DNA of 64,000 bases, taken from NCBI RefSeq assembly GCF_000506985.1, contig NZ_KI650979.1:558001-622000 (forward strand), written 5' to 3'. The notes beneath the pieces are model-generated. The model did no database searches. It worked only from the letters and a program-made list of their open reading frames with translations, and was not told the DNA's origin. This stretch comes from Advenella kashmirensis W13003. GTDB lineage: Bacteria; Pseudomonadota; Gammaproteobacteria; Burkholderiales; Burkholderiaceae_B. A program made the translations under genes and the position numbers. Below, in pieces: positions 17,690 to 25,900 of the stretch (positions are counted from its first letter, which is position 1; every line of letters starts with the position of its first letter).

Positions 17690-18559
17690 CTATGCCGCCA
17701 CGTGCTCAAGATCCAGCGTGGTTGTCCGGCGCAATTCACGAGGATACTTTTTATCGTCGAAGGGCAAACCGCGGTGCATGGTCGCCCGGTTGTCCCAAAT
17801 CACAAAATCATCGACTTGCCAGACATGCCGGTACACGAACTCGCGTTGCGTGGCATGCTCTGTCAATTCGCGCAGGAAGGCGCGCCCTTCCGGCACGGGC
17901 CACTCCACGATATGGGAAGCGTGAGACGCCAGATACAACGATTTTCTGCCGGAACGCGGAATGATCCGCACCAGCGGGTGAACGGCGCCGGGCAACTTGG
18001 CCTTTTCTTCTTCCGAGAACTCGAAACCCAATACATGGCGGGAATACACAATGGAATGGAAGACCGTCAGACCATCGAGTTGTTCTTTTACATCCTGGTC
18101 AAGCGCATCGTAAGCGCCACGCATATCGGCAAATTCCGTGTCCGCGCTGACCGGCGGCACGACCTTGGCCGATAGCATGGAATAACGGCCGGCAGGATCA
18201 TTGAAAGACGCATCGGTATGCCAAAGCCGATTGCTCAGAGAGCTGACCCGCCGACGGTTATCGGATTTCAGGACCTCTCCCCTGTCATTCACATTTGAAA
18301 TATCCGTAAGCGCATTGGTGCCAAATCGATTTTTCTCGAGTACGGACAATGATGTTTTCGTATGAAGCACACCATCCAGCCGCTCCGAAAACGCCAGTTG
18401 TTCTTCGTTCGTCATCGGCTGACCATGAAACACCAGTACACCGTATTTGTCCATCCCATCTCGAATGGCCTGAAGCCCCTGCTCGTCAACGCTTCGCAAG
18501 TCGACGTGGCTGACTTCACCTACAAAGTGCGGGTGAATCTGCCGGATGGTTAAACTCAT
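17690..18559 (-). CDS. TfdA-like Fe(II)/2-oxoglutarate dioxygenase
   Basis: A 289-residue dioxygenase. The iron ligands are H114 and D116 (LWHTDASF) and H262 in WDNRATMHRG, and arginines after RELRR match the 2-oxoglutarate site. The surrounding wording resembles TfdA, which cleaves 2,4-D, more than TauD. The start at 18559 is fixed by a strong GGAGGAG ribosome site 6 bases upstream. It is the first gene before the NRAMP-like transporter, and the gene-free region upstream carries three dyads. Substrate is unknown; phenoxy or aliphatic ether or sulfonate acids are usual for the family. Confidence 0.9.
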   Translation of the reverse strand: MSLTIRQIHPHFVGEVSHVDLRSVDEQGLQAIRDGMDKYGVLVFHGQPMTNEEQLAFSERLDGVLHTKTSLSVLEKNRFGTNALTDISNVNDRGEVLKSDNRRRVSSLSNRLWHTDASFNDPAGRYSMLSAKVVPPVSADTEFADMRGAYDALDQDVKEQLDGLTVFHSIVYSRHVLGFEFSEEEKAKLPGAVHPLVRIIPRSGRKSLYLASHASHIVEWPVPEGRAFLRELTEHATQREFVYRHVWQVDDFVIWDNRATMHRGLPFDDKKYPRELRRTTTLDLEHVAA

Positions 18560-18882
18560 GATGACTCCTCCTATGGATCGTTGTTGGAATATTGTGATGT
18601 CGAACGCAAGCTGACAGACACCCCGAACAGCGGACCATGCAGGCACGGAGCCGCATCGTGAGAGGCTGTCATTAAAAATGACTACGTAATCATATTTTGC
18701 GGCAAAAACGTTTGGTCGACAACCGCGATTTGATACTGGTTGTTACGCTATCGGATAATTCACGCGTTTTTCCGATCATTTGCCGCCTGAACGGCTGCTG
18801 CGGCTAAAATTCCCTCGTTTCACACGCATGGTCCCGGGCGGACACCCCGCAACATTGACCAAATGATCAATAAGGCATTGTT
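18560..18882. promoter_or_regulatory. 323-bp divergent region with clustered dyads (18668-18707)
   Basis: No gene is seen between the dioxygenase and the TPM protein. It holds three neighbouring symmetric elements: GTCATT/AATGAC with a 3-base centre (18668-18682, containing T-N11-A), ATGACTACGTAATCAT (18678-18693, one mismatched pair) and TTTTGC-G-GCAAAA (18695-18707). These probably are operators for the dioxygenase/transporter operon. The TPM gene start is preceded by AAGGC and a plain leader. Confidence 0.5.
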
Positions 18883-20376
18883 ATGCAAAAGAAATTCATC
18901 TTATCTTTGCTGCTGGGCATTCTCTTTTGTGTGACTGCATTTGCGCAGTACACCGTCCAGTCGGTTCCCAACCCTAAGCGGTTGGGCCAAGACCAATTTG
19001 TCAGCGATCCCGATGGCAACTTGCGCAGCGAGACCATTGCCCAATTGAATGCGATCAGCGCGAACATCGAAAAACAGAACAGCAGTGAATTTGCCCTTGT
19101 GGCTGTCAATGATTACCAGGGGTCCAGCGATTTCAGTTTTGCGCTCGACTTGTTTACGCATTGGGGCATCGGCAAAAGGGGCAGCGACAATGGTTTGCTG
19201 CTGTTTCTGGCAATGGATCGGCGGGAGTACCGGTTTATCAGCGGCTACGGCGTTGAAGGCATTTTTCCGGATGCGCTGCTGAAACAGATTGGGGAAAGCT
19301 ATCTGGTGCCGTACATGAAAGCGGGCAATACGGATATGGCGGTTTTAGCCGCCGCCCGGGCAGTCGAAAGCGTTTTCCTGTCCCCTTCTCACGAACTGGA
19401 GCTGGCAGGGTTACGGGCATACCAGCCTACTTTGTGGAACCGATATGCCCGGACTTGGGAGCAGACACTATGGGTTGTGCTCGGGTTTTCTGCCGGATTT
19501 GCCTGGCTGAGCTGGGCACGCAAGCGCGCAAAGAAAAAATACGCGATCACCAAAAGCCGCTTTAAGGGAGCGGCGATCTGGTACGCGTTCTTTACATTTT
19601 TATTTGTCCTGTTTGTCAGCCTATTCTTTTTCGTTTTTATGGAAAAGGTAGATGTCGTTTACCGGTTGGTTAATCTGCCTTATTTCATTGCCGTTTTCGG
19701 CGCATTGGTCCTGCTCTTTCATTATTACGAAAGCGCCCGGTTCCTCAGGCGCAGCACGGCAGATCTCAAAACCGGACTCGATATGCAGGTTTCATTTGCC
19801 CGAGCCAGCCTGCTGCCGCTACTGCTGTCGCCATTTGCCTACAAGGCTTATTATGATTTGGTCAAAAATGCAAAACGCGCCCGCTTGCGAGCGACGCCAC
19901 CCGATCCCTCCAGGAAATGGACCCGCCTGAACCGTGACGCGGCCAAGCCGACCGCGCTCGAAAAATATCTGGGCAAGCGCCGGCTGAAGGAAGAGAAAAT
20001 CGGTGCGAAATCCTACGAGATCTGGCTGGACAGCGAAACCGAACGGTTTCAGCTGACTGATTTCGCGGGCGAAAATGCAAGCCAATACAGCCCATGCCCC
20101 AAATGCCATGGGCAGACATTGAAGGCCCCCGCGACCATTGTGCTCAAGCCTCCTACCTATTCCAAGACAGGAAAGGGAGAGCAAATCCAGCGTTGCGCTT
20201 TTTGTGACTATAGAAAATCGCTGGGTGTGATGACGCTTCCTGTCCTTGAACGAAGCTCGGATTCGGGATCGGGCTCGAGCTCGGGTTCGAGTAGTTCAAG
20301 TGGCGGAAGCAGTTCGTCCGGGGGCAGCTTCGGAGGCGGCTCCAGCGGTGGCGGCGGCGCCGGTGGCCGCTGGTGA
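18883..20376 (+). CDS. TPM-domain membrane protein with zinc ribbon and Gly/Ser tail
   Basis: A 497-residue protein. A signal peptide (1-21, AFA|QYTV) precedes a TPM (YgcG/Psb32-like) domain at about 35-165, containing DFSFALDLFTHWGIGKRGSDNGLLL and RFISGYGVEG. Three membrane helices follow at about 195-211, 230-253 and 264-282. The C-terminal part carries a zinc-ribbon-like pair, C405-x2-C408 and C438-x2-C441, then a tail of serine and glycine ending GGRW. TPM proteins have been linked to envelope quality control and phosphatase activity, but this one has no assigned function. It stands alone and converges on the LLM monooxygenase gene. Confidence 0.85.
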   Translation: MQKKFILSLLLGILFCVTAFAQYTVQSVPNPKRLGQDQFVSDPDGNLRSETIAQLNAISANIEKQNSSEFALVAVNDYQGSSDFSFALDLFTHWGIGKRGSDNGLLLFLAMDRREYRFISGYGVEGIFPDALLKQIGESYLVPYMKAGNTDMAVLAAARAVESVFLSPSHELELAGLRAYQPTLWNRYARTWEQTLWVVLGFSAGFAWLSWARKRAKKKYAITKSRFKGAAIWYAFFTFLFVLFVSLFFFVFMEKVDVVYRLVNLPYFIAVFGALVLLFHYYESARFLRRSTADLKTGLDMQVSFARASLLPLLLSPFAYKAYYDLVKNAKRARLRATPPDPSRKWTRLNRDAAKPTALEKYLGKRRLKEEKIGAKSYEIWLDSETERFQLTDFAGENASQYSPCPKCHGQTLKAPATIVLKPPTYSKTGKGEQIQRCAFCDYRKSLGVMTLPVLERSSDSGSGSSSGSSSSSGGSSSSGGSFGGGSSGGGGAGGRW

Positions 20377-20405
20377 CCCGTGCAGGACAGGTAAGTAATA
20401 GGTCC

Positions 20406-20431
20406 GGCAGACAGGCGATCGCTTGCCTGCC
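20406..20431. terminator. Hairpin in convergent gap
   Basis: GGCAGACAGGC and GCTTGCCTGCC can pair (one internal mismatch, one G-T) around a GATC loop between two convergent stop codons. There is no clear T run, so it is a weak candidate for a bidirectional terminator. Confidence 0.35.
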
Positions 20432-20479
20432 AGCCAGAATTTTAGGCAACGTGCCACGCAAGCAGGCCCGCCGACAAAT

Positions 20480-21892
20480 TTATTCAACTTGCTCGGTCGC
20501 CTTCCTCGATACAGTTGCCGCCTGTTGCTGCGCCCGTCGCCAGTCTCCGCTATTAGGATAAGGTAGCCCAAGATTTTCGCGTAAAGTGTGCCCTTCATAG
20601 TCCTTGCGGAAAACGCCTCGACGCTGCAATTCCGGCACAACCAGTCGCACAAAATCCTCGTAACTGCCCGGCGTATGCGTCGGCGAAATCACAAAGCCAT
20701 CGCACCCTTCTTCGATGAACCATTTTTCCATTTCATCGGCAACCGTCGTGGGCGATCCGACAAAAACGTTGAACTCTTTTAAGCGCGCACGCTTGGAGTA
20801 GTCGATAAAATCCCGGACCGACGGATTCGATTTGCCACTGAGCATAACCACCCGATCCCGGAAAGCGCGCCATCCGGACACGGCCTTCATATCCTCATCA
20901 TTGATGGGTTCATCGATATCACGATCGGCAAAATCGTGATTCAGGACTTCACAAATCAGCGCCAGCGCATCTTCTTCTTTGGCCATTGAATCGGCATACT
21001 CCATTTTCTGGCGTGCGATTTCATCGGTTTCTCCGACCACCACGTAGCAGGCGGTGGCGATCTGCACGGTAGCCGGGTCGCGTCCGGCGCCGGCGATCAC
21101 GGATTTCATGTCCGCGTACTGTTTTTTTGCCATGTCCAGATTGGGATACACCACGAAGATGAATTCGGCCCATCGCGCCGCGAACGCCTTGCCCCGGCCG
21201 CTTTGACCCGCCTGGATCAGAACAGGCTGTCCCTGTGGCGAACGCGGGACAGTAAATGGACCACGCGAATTGAAGTAGTCGCCGCGATGATCCAGACGCG
21301 TGACCTTTTCAGGATGGGCAAACAATCCGCTGGTTTTGTCCACGACCAGCGCGTCCTCCTGCCAGGTGTCCCAATGCCCCAGTGTTGCCTCAAGAAATTC
21401 GTCAGCACGCTCATAACGCTGGTCATGTTCAAGATGACTGCTGCTGCCGAAATTGGCCGCCTCAGAATCGTTCAGCGACGTAACCACATTCCACGCCGCC
21501 CGGCCTTTGGTCATCAGGTCCAGCGTAGCGAAGGTGCGGGCCACATGATACGGTTCATAATAGGTAGTCGAATAGGTGGCCCCCAGTCCCAGCCTGCTGG
21601 TCACCGCCGCCATGGCGGAAAGAACCACGACCGGATCCATTTTCACTGCACGAATACCGTGTTTCACCGTGTCAGCGTGATCCCCGGCATAAATGTCCGG
21701 CATGGCCAGGCGATCATCAAAAAATGCCATGTGGAATTTGCCTTCCTCCAGCACCCGGGCAATACGCTGGTAATACTCCGGCGTCAGGAAATCCGGCGTT
21801 GTAGCGGCATGCCGCCAACTGCCGGGATACGTTGAACAGTTCTGGGCCTGCAAAAAGCCGATCAGGCTCATTTGGCGTTTTTTCTTTTGCAT
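20480..21892 (-). CDS. LLM-class flavin-dependent monooxygenase (NtaA/SnaA/DszA family)
   Basis: A 470-residue FMNH2-dependent oxygenase of the two-component type (NtaA, SnaA, DszA), which oxidises C-N or C-S centres using flavin reduced by a separate reductase. Family features include the N-terminal GSWRHAATTPDFLTPEYYQ segment, FFDDRLAMPD, and GRAAWNVVTSLNDSEAANFG. The start at 21892 has GGAG 9 bases upstream; an ATG at 21901 sits directly on that site. It is the last gene of an operon whose first gene is a flavin reductase/FCD fusion, the presumed source of FMNH2. Confidence 0.92.
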   Translation of the reverse strand: MQKKKRQMSLIGFLQAQNCSTYPGSWRHAATTPDFLTPEYYQRIARVLEEGKFHMAFFDDRLAMPDIYAGDHADTVKHGIRAVKMDPVVVLSAMAAVTSRLGLGATYSTTYYEPYHVARTFATLDLMTKGRAAWNVVTSLNDSEAANFGSSSHLEHDQRYERADEFLEATLGHWDTWQEDALVVDKTSGLFAHPEKVTRLDHRGDYFNSRGPFTVPRSPQGQPVLIQAGQSGRGKAFAARWAEFIFVVYPNLDMAKKQYADMKSVIAGAGRDPATVQIATACYVVVGETDEIARQKMEYADSMAKEEDALALICEVLNHDFADRDIDEPINDEDMKAVSGWRAFRDRVVMLSGKSNPSVRDFIDYSKRARLKEFNVFVGSPTTVADEMEKWFIEEGCDGFVISPTHTPGSYEDFVRLVVPELQRRGVFRKDYEGHTLRENLGLPYPNSGDWRRAQQQAATVSRKATEQVE

Positions 21893-21942
21893 ATATTGCA
21901 TCTCCGATTTGGTATGAGGAATGTCCGATGGCCTGTGCTTGT

Positions 21943-22254
21943 TCAAATAGGGATATCCACTTCCAGCAATGGTCCATGCTGCTGTGCTCCGTACACATCG
22001 CTGTCGCCAAAAGCGCCGGCCGGGAGCAGGCGGGGTAACGTCGCCTTGAAGGCGCGGGCGGCACGATACGGTGTGAATAGCACCTCTTCTTCTGCGACCA
22101 GGTACAAACGGGAAAATAGCGCTGCGTTCAGGACACCGGTTTTCTCGACGCGATCGAACATGTCATCCGAATCGAAGATGACATCAATGGTCAAATCGAA
22201 CGGGCCCGCATTTTTGCTCTTGCAGATACTGGCCAGGTCACGAATTCTGGTCAT
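21943..22254 (-). CDS. DUF4387 protein
   Basis: A 103-residue small protein of the DUF4387 family, recognisable by RDLASICKSKNAGPFDLTIDVIF at the N-terminus and GDSDVYGAQQHGPLLEVDIPI at the C-terminus. Its function is not established. It starts 17 bases inside the end of the AtuA-like gene, so the two are probably translated together and may form a complex; the two families occur adjacent or fused in other genomes. The longer reading frame upstream of 22254 is only the antisense-like overlap and is not used. Confidence 0.88.
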   Translation of the reverse strand: MTRIRDLASICKSKNAGPFDLTIDVIFDSDDMFDRVEKTGVLNAALFSRLYLVAEEEVLFTPYRAARAFKATLPRLLPAGAFGDSDVYGAQQHGPLLEVDIPI

Positions 22255-23623
22255 GGCATGCTCCAATATTTGAATAGTCAATAGGAAATAGCTGGTTCGG
22301 ATCGTCGACGTCGACAATATGGAAAACGCTGAATTCATAGGCGTTTCCAAGCGAAATATCCGAAGGAGAAAAAGGAATCGCCATATTGCCTTCGCGACAC
22401 ATGCGGCCAGGAAAATCTGAATGGAGCATGGAGAGCCGGGCAATTCCGGTGACGGCATTGGCCACTTCCTGCGTGGCGGCCAGCACCTCAACGACAAATG
22501 CCATTTCATGCGGCGCATTGAATGCAGCCGATTCGCGCGCTCCCATGACACCGTTGCGACCATAGCTTCGTATCGCAATACGGTAATCATCGGACTTGAC
22601 GCCAAATGCCGTGGTTTTCTCGTCGATATTCGCGTTGATAATCTCCAGATAGCGCTCGACGTCGCGGATCAGAATGGGGTCCCTCGTCGCACAGATGGTC
22701 ATTGCGCGAAATCCGGTATGACGCACACCCTCGATCTTGACAGTGTAGGTGGCGTTCGGTTCCCAGCGCATACCGCTGACCCGAACCATGCGATCGTTGA
22801 TCTGTTCAAAAACGCAATCGGAGGTATCCAGCATACCGCCAGGTTCGGCATGATGAATCGGGCTTTTGTTTTCATGCAGGGCAAAATTGGCAACAGACAG
22901 TGTCGTGCACCGCTGGGCCGGATTTGTCGGCTCGAGATCAACATACTGGTCCGTCACACGCGCTAACAAACAGCCCTCGCGCTTCGGAACGGCAGGCTCG
23001 GACCCGCATTCCAGCATTTTCCCAGCATACCAGGCCTGTGCGGGAGGCAGCCCGGCACGGATCACCACCGCCGCCCAGGGTGCCGGATCGGTGCTTCTGC
23101 CCGCCAGGATCACCTGGGCTCCCTCGTCCAAAGCGCGAATATATGGTTCGGGCCCCATCAAGCCGACAATCCGGGCCGCATCGTTGATCATGTTTTCCGA
23201 AAGCGGCTGCTGCCGCGACACCGCCTGCACCCGCCCGCTGGCAACGCGTTCAATCAGGAACTCGGCGTCCAGTTCCGAATGGATAAGCGCCAGTTTGAAC
23301 GACAGCTGTTCCTCGGCTGCGATTTCCCGGACGATATCGGCCATCAGTTGCAAATGCGGCTCGCCCCCAGCTCCGCCCGAGGTGCTGACAATCACCGGAA
23401 TACCACGTGATACCCCCCCTTTGATCATAATTCGCAGATCGCGCTTCATGGATACCCGTGAACAAAACGCCTGCCCCGCGCCCAGATAATAGGGACCAGG
23501 ATCAGTACTGCCGCCGTCGGCGCCGATCATGTGGGGATCCTGCGCCAGCCCGGCCTCGAAAGAAGATTCGGGGAAGCCATATCCCAGAATCGGGGTTGCC
23601 GACAGCAATCGGATTTCATTCAT
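22238..23623 (-). CDS. AtuA-like protein (DUF1446, acyclic terpene utilization family)
   Basis: A 461-residue protein of the AtuA/DUF1446 family. The N-terminal signature is visible in ADGGSTDPGPYYLGAGQAF, followed by STSGGAGGEPHL and GRSTDPAPWAAVVIRAGL. The Pseudomonas AtuA is needed for citronellol and geraniol degradation, but the reaction is unknown. The start at 23623 has AAAGGA upstream; an earlier start at 23656 is less likely. It follows the Bug gene by 113 bases and overlaps DUF4387. In this operon it lacks the other atu genes (carboxylases, dehydrogenases), so a terpene role is not supported. Confidence 0.9.
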   Translation of the reverse strand: MNEIRLLSATPILGYGFPESSFEAGLAQDPHMIGADGGSTDPGPYYLGAGQAFCSRVSMKRDLRIMIKGGVSRGIPVIVSTSGGAGGEPHLQLMADIVREIAAEEQLSFKLALIHSELDAEFLIERVASGRVQAVSRQQPLSENMINDAARIVGLMGPEPYIRALDEGAQVILAGRSTDPAPWAAVVIRAGLPPAQAWYAGKMLECGSEPAVPKREGCLLARVTDQYVDLEPTNPAQRCTTLSVANFALHENKSPIHHAEPGGMLDTSDCVFEQINDRMVRVSGMRWEPNATYTVKIEGVRHTGFRAMTICATRDPILIRDVERYLEIINANIDEKTTAFGVKSDDYRIAIRSYGRNGVMGARESAAFNAPHEMAFVVEVLAATQEVANAVTGIARLSMLHSDFPGRMCREGNMAIPFSPSDISLGNAYEFSVFHIVDVDDPNQLFPIDYSNIGACHDQNS

Positions 23624-23736
23624 AATACGACCGTCCTTTCCTTTTCGGCATCGCAATCCGGCATAACTGCCTGCTCGCCTTTTTGCTCTTCAACATATTC
23701 ATTCTCCTGTACAGCGTCTATACATCCGCCAGCCAT

Positions 23737-24720
23737 CTATTCAGGTGTGATATTGAACTTGGCGGCCAACGACTTGATACGCTCGAAGTAACGTGCCTGA
23801 TCCGCGTTGAATTCGTCTATGTCATTGGCTACCGGCTCCGCTGCTTGCGAAACCAGAGCCGCCTTCATTTCGGGGTCGGATGTCACGTTCTTCACTTCCT
23901 GGCGCATTCGTTCCAGCGCCGCACGAGGCGTTTTGGCCGGTGCATAGAGACCGTAAGTCACGTAATAATCGAAATCACCCAGCCCAAGCTCTTTGAGCGT
24001 GGGCACATCAGGCAGAGCCGATGAGCGCTCGGTACCTGTTACGCCAAGGGCATGCAGACGATTCGATTTCAAATAGGGGGCAGCGGCCGCTACGCTCGAG
24101 GACGCGATCGATACAGCCCCACCGGCTGCGTCAACCAACAGCGGACCACTACCCTTGTAGGGCACATGAACCACGTCCATTTTCTGGCTGTCAGCAAGCA
24201 TCTTCACCAACATCATGGTGAATTTTTCGGAATTGGCAATGGAAAACTTGCCCGGATTTGCACGCGACAGTGCAACAAACTCCTTCATATCCTTGGCAGC
24301 AATGCTATTGTTTGCCGAGAACAGCAGCGGCGAGCGCGCAATCAGCGTCACGCCGGTCAGATCCCGGAAGGTGTCGTATGGCAGATCCTTGTGTACCAGC
24401 GGGTTCAGCAGATGCGTGCCAACGGCAATAAGATAGGTATAGCCGTCCGGCTGAGCGCGAGCCACCATACTGGTTCCGATAATGCCATCGGCGCCGGGAC
24501 GGTTTTCGACAATGACCGATTGTCCCAGTCGCTCTGACAATTTGTCGGATAGCTTGCGAGCAAGGTAATCCGACCCGCCTCCCGCGCCATAGGGGACAAT
24601 GATCCGGATGGGCTTGCTCGGAAAGGTATCGGCATGCGCCCTTGCCGCAATGCCGGTCATTGCCAGCGACGCAACTGTCATTGTTGCCACGAGTAGTCTA
24701 TTGAAATGCCTCACTTTCAT
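23737..24720 (-). CDS. Bug-family periplasmic binding protein (AtuA/LLM operon)
   Basis: A 327-residue receptor with signal peptide ending ARAHA|DTFPSKP. The ligand loop is PYGAGGGSD with aspartate 51, then VVENRPGADG and HVPYKGSGP. The start at 24720 has TTGGAG 9 bases upstream. It lies between the flavin reductase/FCD fusion (66 bases) and the AtuA-like gene, implying that the ligand is the substrate or a precursor of the AtuA-DUF4387-LLM route. Confidence 0.93.
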   Translation of the reverse strand: MKVRHFNRLLVATMTVASLAMTGIAARAHADTFPSKPIRIIVPYGAGGGSDYLARKLSDKLSERLGQSVIVENRPGADGIIGTSMVARAQPDGYTYLIAVGTHLLNPLVHKDLPYDTFRDLTGVTLIARSPLLFSANNSIAAKDMKEFVALSRANPGKFSIANSEKFTMMLVKMLADSQKMDVVHVPYKGSGPLLVDAAGGAVSIASSSVAAAAPYLKSNRLHALGVTGTERSSALPDVPTLKELGLGDFDYYVTYGLYAPAKTPRAALERMRQEVKNVTSDPEMKAALVSQAAEPVANDIDEFNADQARYFERIKSLAAKFNITPE

Positions 24721-24786
24721 TGTCCTTGTCTCCAATTTCATTGATTTGTTTTGGATAAAGCTGACAGCCCCGCAGCGGCGCCAGAC

Positions 24787-25797
24787 TCACACCGGCAGCG
24801 GTGCGTTGAGTTTTGCCTGCGAAACGTATTCAAGGTAATGGCTGACGGCATGCTCGACCGCCGTCCTGTTCCTGCTTTTGAGTGCAGCGAGAATCTCCCA
24901 TCTGAGCGGATCCAGTTCGGGACGATACAAGGCCCCTACCTGATCGGTTTTGTGATATTCATTAACGCTCAGTTGCAGCAAAGTAGTGAGTGATTGCGCG
25001 ACGACCGCGATGACTTCATTGTGGGCTGCCGCGGCAATCTGGTCGAAAAACCGGATAGCCAGCCGGGCACGTTGCAGCATATCGCCCGCATCGATCTGGC
25101 CCTGCATGTCATGAAGTGTGTGTTCGAGCGCTTCGAAGTCCGCGCTTTCGGCATTGCTGCAGGCGAGTCCGACCATGCCGATATAAACCAGCCTCCTCGC
25201 CTCGAGCAGCTTGGCAGGGCCAATGCTCCCTTTGGCTGCAAGCTCGCGCAGAGATTGCGTGACCATCATATAGGCACCCTTGCAGAACACCAGCGGATCG
25301 TCTTCACGAACCCGTTCAAATTGCCGGACTTGCCCGATAAAAATAATGTGATCGCCCGCGTCGTGATATTGGTACATGCTGCAGTGAAAACGGGCGACGC
25401 AGTCGCTGATCAGGGGCACGCCGGCATAGCCCGATTCATAGGTAATGCCCTCGAACTTATCCGCAATCGCCGAGCTGGCGAACCGTCCCGACAATGCGCC
25501 CTGATCTCCCGCCAGTACATTAATGGCAAAGGCGTCGGTGTCCCGGAATATCTGGATTGAGCTGCTTTGCTTGCGCAAGCTCCACAACACGAGCGGTGGA
25601 TCAAGCGACACGGAACTGAATGAATTGCATGTCAGCCCGCACGCACGACCCTGGCCATCAAGCGCAGTGATAATGGCAACCCCGGTCGGGAAACACCCCA
25701 GTGCGTACCGATATTGCTTGCTGTCGAATTCGGTTATCGCACCGGATCGCGCGGCCTGCTGCGGACGCACGGATGACGTTGTTTTATGGGGGGGCAC
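24787..25797 (-). CDS. Flavin reductase-like domain fused to FCD ligand-binding domain
   Basis: A 336-residue two-domain protein. Residues about 25-182 form a HpaC-type flavin reductase fold (FPTGVAIITALD, LTCNSFSSVSLDPPLVLWSLRK, and GDHIIFIGQV at 148-157). Residues about 190-330 resemble the FCD effector domain of GntR regulators (LLEARRLVYIGMVGLACSNAESADFEAL and RFFDQIAAAAHN), yet no DNA-binding domain is present. In place of the usual FCD metal histidine there is F251 (RFFDQ), while H320 remains. It likely supplies FMNH2 to the LLM monooxygenase at 20480-21892, with the FCD part sensing substrate. The fusion is unusual and its role is inference. Confidence 0.82.
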   Translation of the reverse strand: MPPHKTTSSVRPQQAARSGAITEFDSKQYRYALGCFPTGVAIITALDGQGRACGLTCNSFSSVSLDPPLVLWSLRKQSSSIQIFRDTDAFAINVLAGDQGALSGRFASSAIADKFEGITYESGYAGVPLISDCVARFHCSMYQYHDAGDHIIFIGQVRQFERVREDDPLVFCKGAYMMVTQSLRELAAKGSIGPAKLLEARRLVYIGMVGLACSNAESADFEALEHTLHDMQGQIDAGDMLQRARLAIRFFDQIAAAAHNEVIAVVAQSLTTLLQLSVNEYHKTDQVGALYRPELDPLRWEILAALKSRNRTAVEHAVSHYLEYVSQAKLNAPLPV

Positions 25798-25877
25798 GCA
25801 GGTTTCTCCTCAAACACGTTACAGACGAATCTAGTCTATAGCGGTCGTCGCAGGAGAACAATTTCCAATCATTAATA

Positions 25878-25894
25878 CATTTATAAGCCAAATG
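25878..25894. promoter_or_regulatory. Candidate LysR operator before the flavin reductase/FCD gene
   Basis: CATTTATAAGCCAAATG is a 5-bp-arm dyad with a T-N11-A core in the 103-base gap between the LysR stop and the flavin reductase/FCD start, on the upstream side of the five-gene operon. Confidence 0.4.
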
Positions 25895-25900
25895 AAATAA

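Noticed and set aside
19652-19930. Alternative frame inside the TPM gene
   Set aside because: The TPM frame is continuous with signal peptide, domain and tail; the other frame is a shadow.
22255-22605. Extended N-terminus for DUF4387 (220 residues)
   Set aside because: The extra part is antisense-like translation of the AtuA gene in another frame, without homology look; the family starts at MTRIRDLAS.
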